Of a DNA stretch of 64,000 nucleotides, positions 1 to 8,609 are shown piece by piece. This DNA is from VFMC01 sp963791635. GTDB taxonomy: Bacteria; Actinomycetota; Acidimicrobiia; Acidimicrobiales; Ilumatobacteraceae. Location of the stretch: NCBI GenBank assembly GCA_963791635.1, contig CAWBTC010000018.1, positions 1-64,000 on the forward strand, read 5' to 3'. How positions within the stretch are numbered: the stretch's first letter is position 1; the number at the start of each line of letters is the position of its first letter. Under the pieces are notes generated by a model. The model ran no database searches, was not told the origin of the DNA, and saw only the letters and a program-made list of their open reading frames with translations. A program made the position numbers and the translations under genes.

Positions 1-341
1 GCGCACCCGGTCGAGGCGTACGGGCTGCGGTTGACCCCGACGGTCGCACACTGGCGTACTCCGGCGACACCGGAACGTGCGACGAGCTGGTCGAGCTCGC
101 CCGGGGGCGCGACGTGTTCCTGGCGGAGGCGTCCTTCATCGACAGTCCACCACCCGCCGACATCCACCTGTCCGGACGGAGGCCGGCGAGGTTGCCGCCC
201 GGCCGGCGTGGGTCGGCTGGTCGTGACTCACATCCCGCCGTGGTCCTCCCGCGAGCACGCGATCGCGGCGGCCTACGCGGCCTCCGGCCCGGCGCATGCG
301 GCGCCTCGCCGGCATGTCCTCGATATCTGACCGGCGCTTAG
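1..341 (+). CDS. MBL-fold metallo-hydrolase, C-terminal part (Rv1339-like)
   Basis: Incomplete at the window edge. Joining two frames gives AHPVEAYGLR, then an AYSGDTGTCDELVELARG segment, an IHLSG motif and RLVVTHIPPWSS, the typical C-terminal half of a metallo-beta-lactamase-fold hydrolase. The conserved Asp of SGDTG and the His of VVTHIPPW are expected metal ligands. Actinobacteria usually carry this gene directly before rph, as here. The mycobacterial relative Rv1339 has been reported as a cAMP phosphodiesterase; applying that to this copy is inference. At least two one-base indels (near 45 and 185) break the frame, and the exact stop is unclear (330 or 341). Confidence 0.7.
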   Translation, partial: APGRGVRAAVDPDGRTLAYSGDTGTCDELVELARGRDVFLAEASFIDSPPPADIHLSGRRPARLPPGRRGSAGRDSHPAVVLPRARDRGGLRGLRPGACGASPACPRYLTGA

Positions 342-352
342 GCTCCACGCTC

Positions 353-1084
353 ATGACCCGCGCCGACGGCCGCACCGCCGACCAGCTCCGCCCGTCACGA
401 TCACCCGCGGCTGGCTCGACCACGCCGAGGGCTCGCGTGCTCGTCGAGTTCGGCCGCACCCGGTGCTGTGCGCGCGTCGCTTCACCGAGGGCGTGCCGCG
501 CTGGCGCAAGGGCAGCGGCCTGGGCTGGGTGACCGCCGAGTACGCGATGCTGCCGCGCGGCGACCAACACCCGCAGCGACCGCGAGTCGGTCAAGGGCAG
601 GATCGGCGGCCGCACCCACGAGATCTCCCGGCTGGTCGGGCGCGCGCTGCGCGCGGTCGTCGACACCAAGGCGCTCGGCGAGAACACGATCGTGCTCGAC
701 TGCGACGTGCTGCAGGCCGACGGCGGCACCCGCACCGCGGCGATCACCGGCGCCTACGTCGCGCTGGCCGACGCGGTCGCCTGGGCCAAGGCCGAGAGGC
801 TGCGTCAAGGCCGACGCCAGCCGCTGACCGGCTCGGTCGCCGCGGTGTCGCGTCGGCATCGTCGACGGCGAGCCGCTGCTCGACCTCTGCTACGACCGAG
901 GACGTCACGCGCCGAGACCGACATGAACGTCGTCGTGACCGGCGACGGGCGGTTCGTCGAGGTGCAGGGCACCGCCGAGGGCGCGCCGTTCGACCGCGCC
1001 GTGCTCGACGCGCTGCTCGACCTCGGCGTCGGCCGGGTGCGCCGAGCTGACCGCGCATCCAGCAGCGCGGCGCTCGCGGCGTGA
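353..1084 (+). CDS. rph: Ribonuclease PH (frame broken by indels)
   Basis: A phosphorolytic 3'-5' exoribonuclease that trims tRNA 3' ends. The ATG at 353 opens MTRADGRTADQLRPV, the family N-terminus. Pieces in different frames give GSGLGWVTAEYAMLPR (about residues 55-70), the RESVKGRIGGRTHEISRL block, IVLDCDVLQADGGTRTAAI and AETDMNVVVTGDGRFVEVQGT, covering the whole protein of about 240 residues. Indels fall near 400, 460, 565, 805, 850, 900 and 1040. It is followed at once by the XTP diphosphatase gene, the standard actinobacterial order. The breaks look like sequence errors because both sides stay conserved. Confidence 0.88.
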
Positions 1085-1085
1085 C

Positions 1086-1700
1086 GTGACCGCGCGGTCG
1101 TCCTCGCGACGCGCAACGCGCACAAGGTCGAGGAGCTGCGCGCGGATCCTGGCCGACGCCGGGCTCGACGTCGAGCTCGTCGGCGTCGACGGCGTTCCCC
1201 GACGTCGCCGAGGTCGCCGAGACCGGCGCGACCTTCGCGGAGAACGCGCTGCTCAAGGCGCGCGCCGTCGCGGCGGCCACCGGGCTGCCCGCGGTCGCCG
1301 ACGACTCCGGGCTGTGCGTCGACGCGCTCAACGGCATGCCCGGCGTGCTTCTCGGCCCGCTGGTCCGGGCGGCACGGCGACGACGCGCGCGAACCTCGAG
1401 CTGCTGCTGGCCCAGCTCGCCGACGTGCCCGACGAGCGGCGCGGCGCGCAGTTCGTCTGCGCCGCGGCGCTCGCGCTGCCCGACGGCCGTGAGCGGCGTC
1501 GTCGAGGGCCGGCTCGACGGCGCGCTGATCCGCGAGCCGCGCGGCACGCAACGGCTTCGGCTACGACCCGATCTTCGTGCCGGACGAGGACCCTGCGCAC
1601 ACCACGGCCGAGATGCACCGACGAGGAGAAGGACGCGATCAGCCACCGCGGCCGCGCCTTGCGCGCGCTGGCCCCCGTCCTGCGCGACCTGCTCGCCTGA
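1086..1700 (+). CDS. rdgB: XTP/dITP diphosphatase, RdgB/HAM1 family (frame broken)
   Basis: A house-cleaning nucleotidase that hydrolyses ITP, XTP and dITP to keep deaminated purines out of nucleic acids. The proposed GTG start at 1086 lies 1 nt after the rph stop. Across frames one reads VVLATRNAHK (the nucleotide-binding SxNxxK-type start), FAENALLKARAVAAATG, ADDSGLCVDALNG with the catalytic acidic pair, GYDPIFVP and ISHRGRALRAL, all diagnostic of the family. Indels near 1110, 1140, 1190, 1350, 1550 and 1620 scramble a single frame. It ends at the TGA at 1698-1700, just before a strong hairpin. Confidence 0.85.
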   Translation: MTARSSSRRATRTRSRSCARILADAGLDVELVGVDGVPRRRRGRRDRRDLRGERAAQGARRRGGHRAARGRRRLRAVRRRAQRHARRASRPAGPGGTATTRANLELLLAQLADVPDERRGAQFVCAAALALPDGRERRRRGPARRRADPRAARHATASATTRSSCRTRTLRTPRPRCTDEEKDAISHRGRALRALAPVLRDLLA

Positions 1701-1711
1701 CGGAATGTGAG

Positions 1712-1755
1712 GGTGACGAACCGGGGCGACACGCCGCGTGTCGTTGTTCGTCACC
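1712..1755. terminator. Double-stem terminator hairpin
   Basis: A 10-bp perfect outer stem (GGTGACGAAC at 1712-1721 with GTTCGTCACC at 1746-1755) encloses a second perfect 7-bp stem (CGACACG / CGTGTCG around CCG). It sits between rdgB and the convergent tRNA-Leu and probably stops transcription from both sides. Confidence 0.7.
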
Positions 1756-1775
1756 GTCAGCGGGGTGTTGCTGGG

Positions 1776-1856
1776 TGCGGAAGGAGGGACTCGAACCCTC
1801 ACACCCGAAGGCACGGCTCCTAAGCGCCGAGCGTCTGCCAGTTCCGCCACTTCCGC
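1776..1856 (-). tRNA. tRNA-Leu, anticodon probably TAG
   Basis: On the minus strand the sequence starts GCGGAAGTGGCGGAACTGGC and ends in a T-arm (GGTTCGAGTCC) and acceptor CTTCCGC plus A. It has the long variable arm (TGCCTTCGGGTGTGA) of class II tRNAs. The anticodon loop reads CTTAGGA, giving TAG. The anticodon stem does not pair perfectly and appears to carry one extra base, consistent with the indel errors of this block. A tRNA-Leu after rdgB is common in this group of actinobacteria. Confidence 0.88.
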
Positions 1857-1869
1857 TGCGTACGTGGCG

Positions 1870-3101
1870 TCAGCCTAGACGGCGGCCGTACGTCCACAGG
1901 CCGACCGCGAAGACCAGCGCGACCGTGCCGCTGACGAGCAGGGGGAGCACGCCGTCGCCCGGGCCGACGTCCCACAGCAGGCCGGCCCAGAGCCCGGCGA
2001 CCAGGATGCCGACACCGTTGAAGCCCTGGAACGCGCCCTGCGCCCGTCCGCGCGCGGCCTTGGGGGCGAGAGACGACACCCACGCCTTGCCGACGCCGTC
2101 GGTGCACCCGTTGAAGCCGCCGTAGAGGACGAGCACGACCAGCACGAGCGGGCCGCTGTCGAGCAGGCCGAGCCCGAGGTAGCCGATGGCGAAGAACACC
2201 AGGCCCAGGGCGTAGACGTGCGCCCGGGGCATCCGGTCCGACAGCGAGCCGGCGGGGTAGGAAACGGCGCTGTAGGCGAAGTTGTAGAGCGCGTAGCCGC
2301 CGACCACCTCGGCCGTGGACCAGCCGATGTCGGACAGGCGCAGCAGGACCAGGACGTCGGGGAAGTTGACCACGCGCGAAGGCCGCCAGGAGCCCGATGA
2401 CCCTCTTGACGTCGCGCGACAGCGGTACGGCTGGCGCCACGGGCACCACGTCCACGTCCGAGGCGGCGGGCGCCGGGCTCCAGCGGGTCGATGGTCGGGG
2501 AGGCGGCCACCGCGACGGGTTCCACCTCGCGCTTCGGCTCCCGGATGAGCAGCACGAGCCCGGCAGACAGCACGGCCGGGATCACGGCGAGCCACAGCAC
2601 CTGCCGCAGGTCGTCGTCGAGCAGGGTCAGCCCCACGAGCGCGATGAGCGGCCCGATCACGGCCCCGGCGGTGTCCATCGCCCGGTGGAAGCCGAAGGCC
2701 TTGCCCAACGAGTCCGCAGGAACGGCGTCGGTGATGAGCGCGTCCCGCGGCGCCCCACGGATGCCCTTGCCGACCCGGTCCACCATCCGTCCGACGAGGA
2801 CCACCGGCCAGATCCACGCGGCCGCCACCACGATCTTGCCGACGGCGGCGAGGGAGTAGCCGGAGAAGACCAGGGGCTTGCGCCCGATCCGGTCCGACCC
2901 GCGGCCGGAGACGTACGACACCAGCGCCGCCACCCCGGTCGCCGCACCCTCGACGAGCCCGACGACCACGGGCGGAGCGGCGAGCGCACCGGTCAGGAGC
3001 AGCGGGAGCAGCGGGTAGACCAGCTCGCTGGCCGCGTCCTGCATGAACGAGACCAGGGAGACGACCACCAGCGTTCGGGTCATCCACGAAGGCCGGGTCA
3101 C
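1870..3101 (-). CDS. Major facilitator superfamily transporter (one frameshift)
   Basis: A 12-helix secondary transporter of unknown substrate in the cytoplasmic membrane. The GTG at 3101 opens VTRPSWMTRTLVVVSLVSF. The N-terminal six helices contain the MFS loop 2-3 signature as GRGSDRIGRKPL and a GRMVDRVGKGIRGAPRDAL segment found in one MFS subgroup. A frameshift near 2385 switches to the frame carrying SDIGWSTAEVVGGYALYN and YPAGSLSDRMPR (second A-motif). It ends at 1870. The hydrophobic segments on both sides of the break add up to a full transporter of about 410 residues. Confidence 0.82.
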
Positions 3102-3143
3102 GAGGCCCACCCTCTCAGCCGGTTCGAGTCGTAGCCTTGCCCC

Positions 3144-3614
3144 ATGTCTGACACGACTCGCAGCCCCGCCAAGCGCATCCTTCGCATCGCCCTCATCGGG
3201 CTGGCCGTCCAGGCCGCCATCTTCGCCGCGTCCCGCGCGGTGTCCCGCCAGTTCGAGACCGGTACGGCCGACGACGACGAGATCCGGCGCCTCGCCGTGA
3301 TGAACGGGGTCAATCTCGAGTCGAAGGCCCAGTCGTTCCGCCATGCCCGGATCGACCTGGGCATGGGTGGCGCCAACATCGACCTCACGGGAGCCGCGCT
3401 CGCACCCGAGGGCGCGACGATCGAGGTCTACGGCGGCCTCGGCGGGCTCAACGTCACCGTCCCCGCCGGGTGGCGCGTGACCACCGAGTCCGACAACAGC
3501 TCCAACGGCTTCAACCTCGAGGACGGTCTCGAGGAGCCCGAGGACCCCGACGCCCCCCACCTGCACATCGCGTCGCACGCCCGGGCGAGCGGGGTCAACG
3601 TCGAGGTCGGCTGA
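3144..3614 (+). CDS. Membrane-anchored protein with LiaF-like beta repeat
   Basis: 156 residues, frame intact. One N-terminal transmembrane helix (about residues 12-32, RIALIGLAVQAAIFAASRAV) is followed by a repetitive beta-rich domain with GMGGANIDLTGAAL, IEVYGGLGGLNVTVPAGWRV and a tail ending ASGVNVEVG. This pattern resembles the C-terminal domain of LiaF/YvqF-type and DUF1707-associated envelope proteins. I assign no function. The gene is divergent from the MFS gene; the ATG lies 7 nt after a TAGCCT hexamer, so it may be leaderless. Confidence 0.6.
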   Translation: MSDTTRSPAKRILRIALIGLAVQAAIFAASRAVSRQFETGTADDDEIRRLAVMNGVNLESKAQSFRHARIDLGMGGANIDLTGAALAPEGATIEVYGGLGGLNVTVPAGWRVTTESDNSSNGFNLEDGLEEPEDPDAPHLHIASHARASGVNVEVG

Positions 3615-3617
3615 ACC

Positions 3618-4015
3618 GCGGGCTCGCCCTGCGGCGAGACCACGGACCGTGGCCGGGCGTCCACAAGCCGTGGCGCCGGTAGAGCGGCGCCCGGCTCGTC
3701 GGCGAGAGCGTGATGTACGCGCCGCGGTGCTCGCTCGGCGATCGCCTCGACGAGCGCGGTCAGGATGGCCGCCCATCCCGCGTCTTGGAAGCCGGCAGGA
3801 CGGCCATGTCGATGATGTGGAAGTACCCGCCGTCGCCGATGACCGCCCATCCCACGACCTCGCCCGTCGGTACGTGCTCCACGTGCAGGCGACCAGGCGC
3901 CGCGCAGGCCGGCCTCGCTCTGCTGACCGACTTGGGGGTCAGCCCGCTCTCGAGCGCAGCCGGTAGTCGTCCAGCGGGGCGGCCTCGACCAGCCGCAAGT
4001 CGTCGTCCACGCGGC
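3618..4015 (-). CDS. GNAT-family N-acetyltransferase (frameshifted)
   Basis: Minus-strand translation gives, from a GTG near 4012, VDDDLRLVEAAPLDDY, then GEVVGWAVIGDGGYFHIIDMAVLP, ILTALVEAIAERAP and DEPGAALYRRHGLWTP. The central strand, the acetyl-CoA loop region and the C-terminal PGAALYRRHGF-type motif (N/D-x-x-A-x-x-L-Y-x-x-x-G-F) are those of GCN5-related acetyltransferases. The substrate is unknown. Frameshifts occur near 3770, 3900 and 3960. It lies directly downstream of bcp and ends against the convergent neighbour. Confidence 0.62.
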
Positions 4016-4480
4016 TCAGCGAGGCCGAGGTCGCGCAGCTTGGCGACGTGACCCTTGGCCTTCACGTTGTACTGCGCCTGCTCGAGCCGGCCGTCGGCGC
4101 CGACCACGAAGGTGGACCGGATGACGCCCGGTCACCGTCTTGCCGTAGAGCTGCTTCTCGCCGTAGGCGCCGTACGCGGTGAGCACCTCGCGCGTCGGGT
4201 CGGAGGCGAGCGGGAAGGTCAGGCCTTCGGCGTCACGGAACTTCGCGAGCTTCTCCGGCTTGTCGGGGGAGATGCCGATCACCGCGATGCCGGCGGCCGC
4301 GAGCGCGGACAGCGAGTCCCGGAAGTCGCACGCCTGGGTCGTGCAGCCGGGGGTCATGGCCGCCGGGTAGAAGTAGATGACCACGCGGCGCCCGGCGTAG
4401 TCCGCCAGCGAGACGACCCCGCCGTCGGCGTCGGGCAGGGAGAAGGCGGGCGCGACGTCGCCCGACGCCAGCTTGGTCAT
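4016..4480 (-). CDS. bcp: Thiol peroxidase Bcp/PrxQ (frameshift near the end)
   Basis: A thioredoxin-dependent peroxiredoxin that reduces hydrogen and organic peroxides in the cytoplasm. From the ATG at 4480 it reads MTKLASGDVAPAFSLPDADG, VVIYFYPAAMTPGCTTQACDF with the peroxidatic Cys and the resolving Cys five residues later (the atypical 2-Cys PrxQ arrangement), then GISPDKPEKLAKFRDAEGL. A frameshift near 4130 moves to the frame with STFVVGADGRLEQAQYNVKAKGHVAKL, the normal C-terminus. The natural stop seems lost to a second indel, so the end coordinate is approximate. Confidence 0.88.
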   Translation of the reverse strand: MTKLASGDVAPAFSLPDADGGVVSLADYAGRRVVIYFYPAAMTPGCTTQACDFRDSLSALAAAGIAVIGISPDKPEKLAKFRDAEGLTFPLASDPTREVLTAYGAYGEKQLYGKTVTGRHPVHLRGRRRRPARAGAVQREGQGSRRQAARPRPR

Positions 4481-4592
4481 CGATGGCTCCAGGGGTCGAG
4501 ATGCGGGGTCGGGCGGGAGCCCCGACCCTAGGTCCAGCGAACGCATCGGGCCAATCCAGGCGGACTCCCGCTCCGAATGCCTCATGACCTTA

Positions 4593-4609
4593 TTGCCCAA
4601 GATGCGCAA
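4593..4609. promoter_or_regulatory. Nur-box-like palindrome before the metal importer
   Basis: TTGCCC-AAGAT-GCGCAA has 6-5-6 architecture with TTGC/GCAA outer arms, like the streptomycete Nur (nickel, Fur family) operator TTGCAA-N5-TTGCAA as I remember it. It lies 55 nt upstream of the cbiM/nikM start, in the right place for metal-dependent repression. I saw no B12-riboswitch-like structure between 4481 and 4664. Inference only. Confidence 0.45.
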
Positions 4610-4664
4610 CAGCGTCCCTGGGCATAGTCTCCGAGCAGCGCAACGCGACCAGAGGAGAGGCCAG

Positions 4665-5351
4665 ATGCACATCCCCGACGGCTACATCGACGCCACGACC
4701 TCGGTCGCTGCCGGCGTCGTCGCCATCACCGGGGTGGCGATCTGCCTGCGTGGAGCCCGCAAGGAGCTCGACGAGAAGACCGCCCCCATGGCCGGGCTCG
4801 TCGCGGCGACGATCTTCGCCCTCCAGATGATCAACTTTCCGGTCGCCGGTGGCACCAGCGGGCACCTGCTGGGCGGTGCCCTGGCCGCGATCCTCGTCGG
4901 CCCCTATACGGGCGCGTTGTGCGTGTCCGTCGTGCTCATCGTCCAGTCCCTGCTCTTCGCCGACGGAGGCGTGTCCGCGCTCGGCCTGAACATCATCAAC
5001 ATGGCCCTGGTCACCGTCCTGGTCGGCTGGTTCGTCTTCAAGCTGGTCCTCAAGGCGCTGCCCAAGACCCACACGTCGGTGGTGATCGCGACCGCGGTGG
5101 GCGCCTTCCTCTCCGTGCCCGCCGCCGCGCTCGCCTTCACGGTCGAGTACGCCATCGGCGGTACGGCGCCGATCTCGATCAGCACCGTCGCGGCCGCGAT
5201 GGTCGGTGTGCACCTGCTCATCGGGGTCGGCGAGGCCATCATCAGCGGCGCGGTCGTGGCCGCTGTCCTCAAGGCCCGTCCGGACCTCGTCTACGGCGCC
5301 CGCGGCATCGCGGCCCCGCTCGAGCTCCGTCCTGCGCCCGCTCTCGGCTGA
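4665..5351 (+). CDS. ECF transporter S component CbiM/NikM
   Basis: The substrate-binding membrane subunit of an energy-coupling-factor importer for Co2+ or Ni2+. The protein starts MHIPDGYIDA; the conserved N-terminal Met-His-Ile-Pro-Asp-Gly supplies the metal ligands (free amino group and His2), so the ATG at 4665 must be the true start. An AGGAGAG Shine-Dalgarno lies 6-12 nt before it. 228 residues with 6-7 hydrophobic segments and the PVAGGTSGHLLGG and NIINMALV motifs. Intact. First gene of a four-gene operon; cobalt versus nickel cannot be settled from the protein, but the upstream palindrome favours nickel. Confidence 0.93.
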   Translation: MHIPDGYIDATTSVAAGVVAITGVAICLRGARKELDEKTAPMAGLVAATIFALQMINFPVAGGTSGHLLGGALAAILVGPYTGALCVSVVLIVQSLLFADGGVSALGLNIINMALVTVLVGWFVFKLVLKALPKTHTSVVIATAVGAFLSVPAAALAFTVEYAIGGTAPISISTVAAAMVGVHLLIGVGEAIISGAVVAAVLKARPDLVYGARGIAAPLELRPAPALG

Positions 5352-5362
5352 AGGGGAACGTC

Positions 5363-5678
5363 ATGTCTCGCAAGGCCTTCTTCTGGAGCGGGCTCGTCGT
5401 CGCGCTGGTGATCGCCGGCATCGTGTCCTACTGGGCGAGCAGCGCCCCCGACGGCCTGAACAAGGTCGCCGAGGACCAAGGGCTCAACGTCAACGAGGAG
5501 GACTCGATCGACCGCCGACTCCCCGCTCGCGGACTACTCGACCGTCGGGGTCGACAACGAGCGGCTCTCCGGCGCCATCGCCGGTGTGGCCGGTGTCGTC
5601 GTGGTGCTGGTCCTCGCCGGTGGCCTGTTCCTCGTCGTCGCCCGCCGCGACGACGAGCCCGCAGAGACGTCCGCCTGA
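5363..5678 (+). CDS. PDGLE-domain CbiN/NikN-like subunit (one frameshift)
   Basis: A small membrane protein with two helices flanking a periplasmic loop, the arrangement of the auxiliary N component of Co/Ni ECF importers. After MSRKAFFWSGLVVALVIAGI comes APDGLNKVAEDQG (the PDGLE motif) and, after an inserted base near 5513, ADYSTVGVDNERLSGAIAGVAG and a second helix. The gene begins 12 nt after cbiM and ends 1 nt before cbiQ, so all are surely co-transcribed. Confidence 0.82.
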
Positions 5679-5679
5679 C

Positions 5680-6448
5680 GTGGGCGCCGGCCACGGCGGC
5701 CGGCTCTACGTCGACGTCGACAGCCCGATCCACCGCCTGCCGCCGCAGACCAAGCTCGCCGCGCTGCTCGGCTTCGTCCTCGTCGTGGTGTCGACCCCGC
5801 GGCAGGCGTACTGGGCGTTCGCCGCGTACGGGCTGATGCTGCTGGCCGTGGCCCTGGCGGCCCGCGTGCCGGTCCCGCTGGTCCTGCGCCGGATGACCGT
5901 CGAGATCCCGTTCGTGCTCTTCGCCCTGCTCATCCCCTTCGTGGCCGAGGGACCGCAGACCACGGTGCTCGGGCTCTCCCTGTCGATCCCGGGGATCCAC
6001 GCGATGCTGTCGATCCTCGCCAAGTCGACGCTCGGGCGTCTTCGCGTCGGTGCTCCTGGCGTCGACCACCGACCTCCCGGACCTGCTCCGCGGGCTCGAG
6101 CGGCTCCGCCTGCCGCAGCTCATGGTCCAGATCATGAGCTTCATGGTCCGCTACATGGACGTCATCGGCGGCGAGCGCGACCGGATGCGCATCGCGCGGG
6201 AGTCGCGCGGCTTCGTCGCGCGCGACGTCAGGCAGATGAGGATCGTGGCCACCAGCGCCGGTGCGCTCTTCATCCGGTCGTACGAGCGAGGCGAGCGCGT
6301 CCACCTCGCCATGCTCAGCCGCGGCTACACCGGAAGCATGCCGAGGCTCTCGGACGTCTCGGCGGCCCCGGCCCAGTGGCTGGCTGCGGCCCTGCTGCCG
6401 CTCGCCGCGCTGGTCGTGCTGATCGCTGCTTGGATGGGCGCACGATGA
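5680..6448 (+). CDS. ECF transporter T component CbiQ (one frameshift)
   Basis: The energy-coupling transmembrane subunit that links the S component to the ATPase. The GTG at 5680 starts VGAGHGGRLYVDVDSPIHRLPPQTKL, typical of the actinobacterial family. Helices follow (LLGFVLVVVSTPRQAYWAF, MLLAVALAARVPVPLVLRRM). An indel near 6040 shifts to the frame with VLLASTTDLPDLLRGLERL, ESRGF (a coupling-helix region) and SYERGERVHLAMLSRGYTG, the second coupling segment with its conserved Arg-Gly. The stop overlaps the next start as ATGA. Confidence 0.88.
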
Positions 6449-7195
6449 GCCGACCGTGCCTCGAGGTGTCCGGCCTCGCCTACGCCTACCCCGACGGGCA
6501 CCAGGCCCTCTTCGGCGTCGACCTGTCGGTCGCAGACGGGGGAGCGGGTCGCGCTGCTCGGCCCCAACGGGGCCGGCAAGACCACGCTCGTCCTGCACCT
6601 CAACGGCATCCTGTCGGGGGGCGTCGGCACGGTCTCGGTCGCGGGCCTGCCCGTGCAGAAGGAGTCGCTCGCCGAGATCCGTCGTCGGGTGGGCATCGTC
6701 TTCCAGGACCCCGACGACCAGCTCTTCATGCCCACCGTGCGCGACGACGTGGCGTTCGGCCCGGCCAACCTGGGGCTGCGAGGTGCCGAGCTCGACGCCA
6801 GGGTGATGGAAGCCCTGGAGCTGGTGGGCATGGCGGAGTTCGCCGACCGCCCGCCGCACCACCTGTCCTACGGGCAGCGACGCCGCGTCGCGGTGGCGAC
6901 CGTCCTGGCGATGCGGCCCGAGATCCTGGTGCTCGACGAGCCGTCGTCCAACCTCGACCCGGCCGCTCGCCGGGAGCTCGCCGACATCCTGCTGGGCCTC
7001 GACATCACGATGCTGATGGTCACCCACGACCTGCCCTACGCCCTCGAGCTGTGCCCTCGTTCGGTGGTCCTGAGCCGCGGCGTGATCGTGGGTGACGGAG
7101 CGACGCGAGACGTGTTGTGTGACGATGCCCTCATGCGCGCGCACCGGCTGGAGCTGCCGTACGGCTTCGACCCGGCGCACGTCGCTGACCGCTGA
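6445..7195 (+). CDS. ECF transporter ATPase CbiO (one frameshift)
   Basis: The ABC ATPase that powers the importer. The ATG overlaps the cbiQ stop. Walker A is GPNGAGKT (after an indel near 6540), the Q-loop lies in VGIVFQDPDDQLFMPTV, the signature is LSYGQRRR in place of LSGGQ (a variant usual in CbiO), Walker B is EILVLDEPSSNLD and the switch His is in VTHDLPYALE. About 249 residues. Together with the three preceding genes it forms a complete Co/Ni ECF system. Confidence 0.92.
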
Positions 7196-7235
7196 CGCTG
7201 ACCACGATCGAGCGCGCCCACGAATGAGGACCCTC

Positions 7236-7530
7236 ATGGCCGAGACCGACGCTGAGACGACGACACCCGAGAAGACGCCCGAGCCCAAGCCGGCTCCGCG
7301 CCGGTCACCCGAAGAGGTCGCGGCCGAGCTGGAGACCGCCCGGCAGAGCCTGGTCACCCACGTCGAGGCCATCAAGGACGAGCTCAGCCCCGCCGCAGCT
7401 CGGCCGAGCGCCCGATCGACCGGGTCCGGCGGATCTTCGTGTCCGACGAGGGCAAGCCCAACGTCGCGCGACAGTCGCGATCACCGCGGCGGTCGTCGTC
7501 GTCTACGTCGTCTACCGCATCCGGCGCTAG
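7236..7530 (+). CDS. DUF3618 protein (frameshift near 7400)
   Basis: A small actinobacterial protein of unknown function. Lys/Pro-rich N-terminus, then the DUF3618 helix RRSPEEVAAELETARQSLVTHVEAIKDELSP (about residues 22-53); after an indel it continues ERPIDRVRRIFVSDEGKPN and ends in one C-terminal transmembrane helix (ITAAVVVVVYVVYRIRR). Stop TAG at 7528-7530, four bases before the DUF427 start. Confidence 0.75.
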
Positions 7531-7533
7531 CCG

Positions 7534-8039
7534 GTGCCGCCTCGCGGAGTCGTCGCCGAGACGCCACGGCGCCGGGCAGGAGTCGGTCTGGGACTACCCG
7601 CGTCCGCCGCGGGTGGAGCCCTCCGGCCGCCGCATCCGCGTCGAGCTCGGCCGGGCTGGTCCTGGTCGACACGACCCGCGCCCTTCGCGTGCTGGAGACG
7701 AGCCACCCGCCGTCCTGGTACCTCCCGGTGGCCGACGTCCTCGCCGGCGCCCTCGAGCCGGCGCCCGGCTCGTCGTTCTGCGAGTACAAGGGCAGGGCGG
7801 TCTACTGGGACGTCGTCGCCGGCGGGCGACGGGCGCCCGCTGCGGCCTGGTCCTACCCCGAGCCGGCCGCGGGCTTCGAGCAGCTCCGCGACCACATCGC
7901 CCTCTACCCGGGGCGCATGGACCGGTGCACCGTCGACGGCGAGGTCGTCCGCCCGCAGGAGGGTGGCTTCTACGGCGGCTGGATCACCGACGACGTCGTC
8001 GGGCCGTTCAAGGGCGGTCCGGGCACCTCGGGCTGGTGA
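7534..8039 (+). CDS. DUF427 protein (one indel near 7650)
   Basis: About 170 residues. The block ESVWDYPRPPRVEPSGRRIRVELGG, ALRVLETSHPPSWYLPVADV, SSFCEYKGRAVYWDV, YPGRMDRCTVDGEVV and GGFYGGWITDDVVGPFKGGPGT is the full signature of the DUF427 fold, a small beta-barrel of unknown biochemical role. The GTG start at 7534 follows the previous stop closely. Not linked to the metal importer by anything visible. Confidence 0.85.
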
Positions 8040-8060
8040 GAGGTCACCTACGCTTCCGGC

Positions 8061-8387
8061 GTGGCTGACCCGTCCGCGCTCCCCATCAAGCTCCTGCACG
8101 ACCGCGTGCTCGTCGAGCTCGACGGCGAGGCGGGGGAGCGGCGCTCCACCGGCGGCATCGTCATCCCGGCGACCGCGGCCGTCGGTCGTCGGCTCTCGTG
8201 GGCGAAGGTGGTCGGCACCGGGCAGAACGTCCGCACCATCGAGCCCGGTGACCGGGTCCTGTTCGAGCCGGAGGACCACGCCGAGGTCGAGCTGCACGGC
8301 GCGACCTACCTCCTGCTGCGCGAGCGCGACGTGCACGCCGTGGCGTCCTCGCGCGTCGGCGACGCCGACACCGGCCTCTACCTCTGA
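8061..8387 (+). CDS. GroES-family co-chaperonin-like protein
   Basis: 108 residues, intact from the GTG at 8061. LLHDRVLVELDGEAGERRSTGGIVIPATA contains the conserved N-terminal strand and the mobile-loop region ending in GGIVIP, followed by AKVVGTGQNVRTIEPGDRVLFEP and the final DVHAV strand. It diverges from the classic groS of the groESL operon and stands alone, next to a DEAD-box helicase, a placement I recall from several actinobacteria. It probably acts as an accessory co-chaperonin; partner unknown. Confidence 0.82.
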   Translation: MADPSALPIKLLHDRVLVELDGEAGERRSTGGIVIPATAAVGRRLSWAKVVGTGQNVRTIEPGDRVLFEPEDHAEVELHGATYLLLRERDVHAVASSRVGDADTGLYL

Positions 8388-8609
8388 GCCGAGCGGCGCC
8401 TCCGGGTGACGGGCTTCACGCTCGGCGTGGTCGGGCGTACGGCGGATCGCCGGTAGAATTGAGCGCATCGGCAGGTCGATCTCCGGCCAGCCGCCCGTCG
8501 GTGCGCAGCACGATCCGCGCACCGGGCTCGTTCTCACACGAATCCGCTGGGTGTCCCGCACCCCGGCCTCTCAGGGACCGCGCCATCGTCTCGAGAGGTT
8601 CGTCTTCGC
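8388..8609 (+). promoter_or_regulatory. Promoter and long leader of the helicase gene
   Basis: 222 bases without a gene. A TAGAAT hexamer at 8454-8459 is a good -10 candidate and would give a leader of roughly 145 nt before the helicase ATG. The leader is GC-rich and could fold, but I could not identify a known RNA element in it. Confidence 0.35.

Noticed and set aside
4481..4664. Cobalamin riboswitch before the metal importer
   Set aside because: No B12-box-like sequence seen and the leader is short; a palindromic operator explains control better.
5928..7375. Long minus-strand open frame across cbiQ and cbiO
   Set aside because: Shadow of high-GC coding sequence; no domain, and the plus strand has full ABC and T-component motifs.
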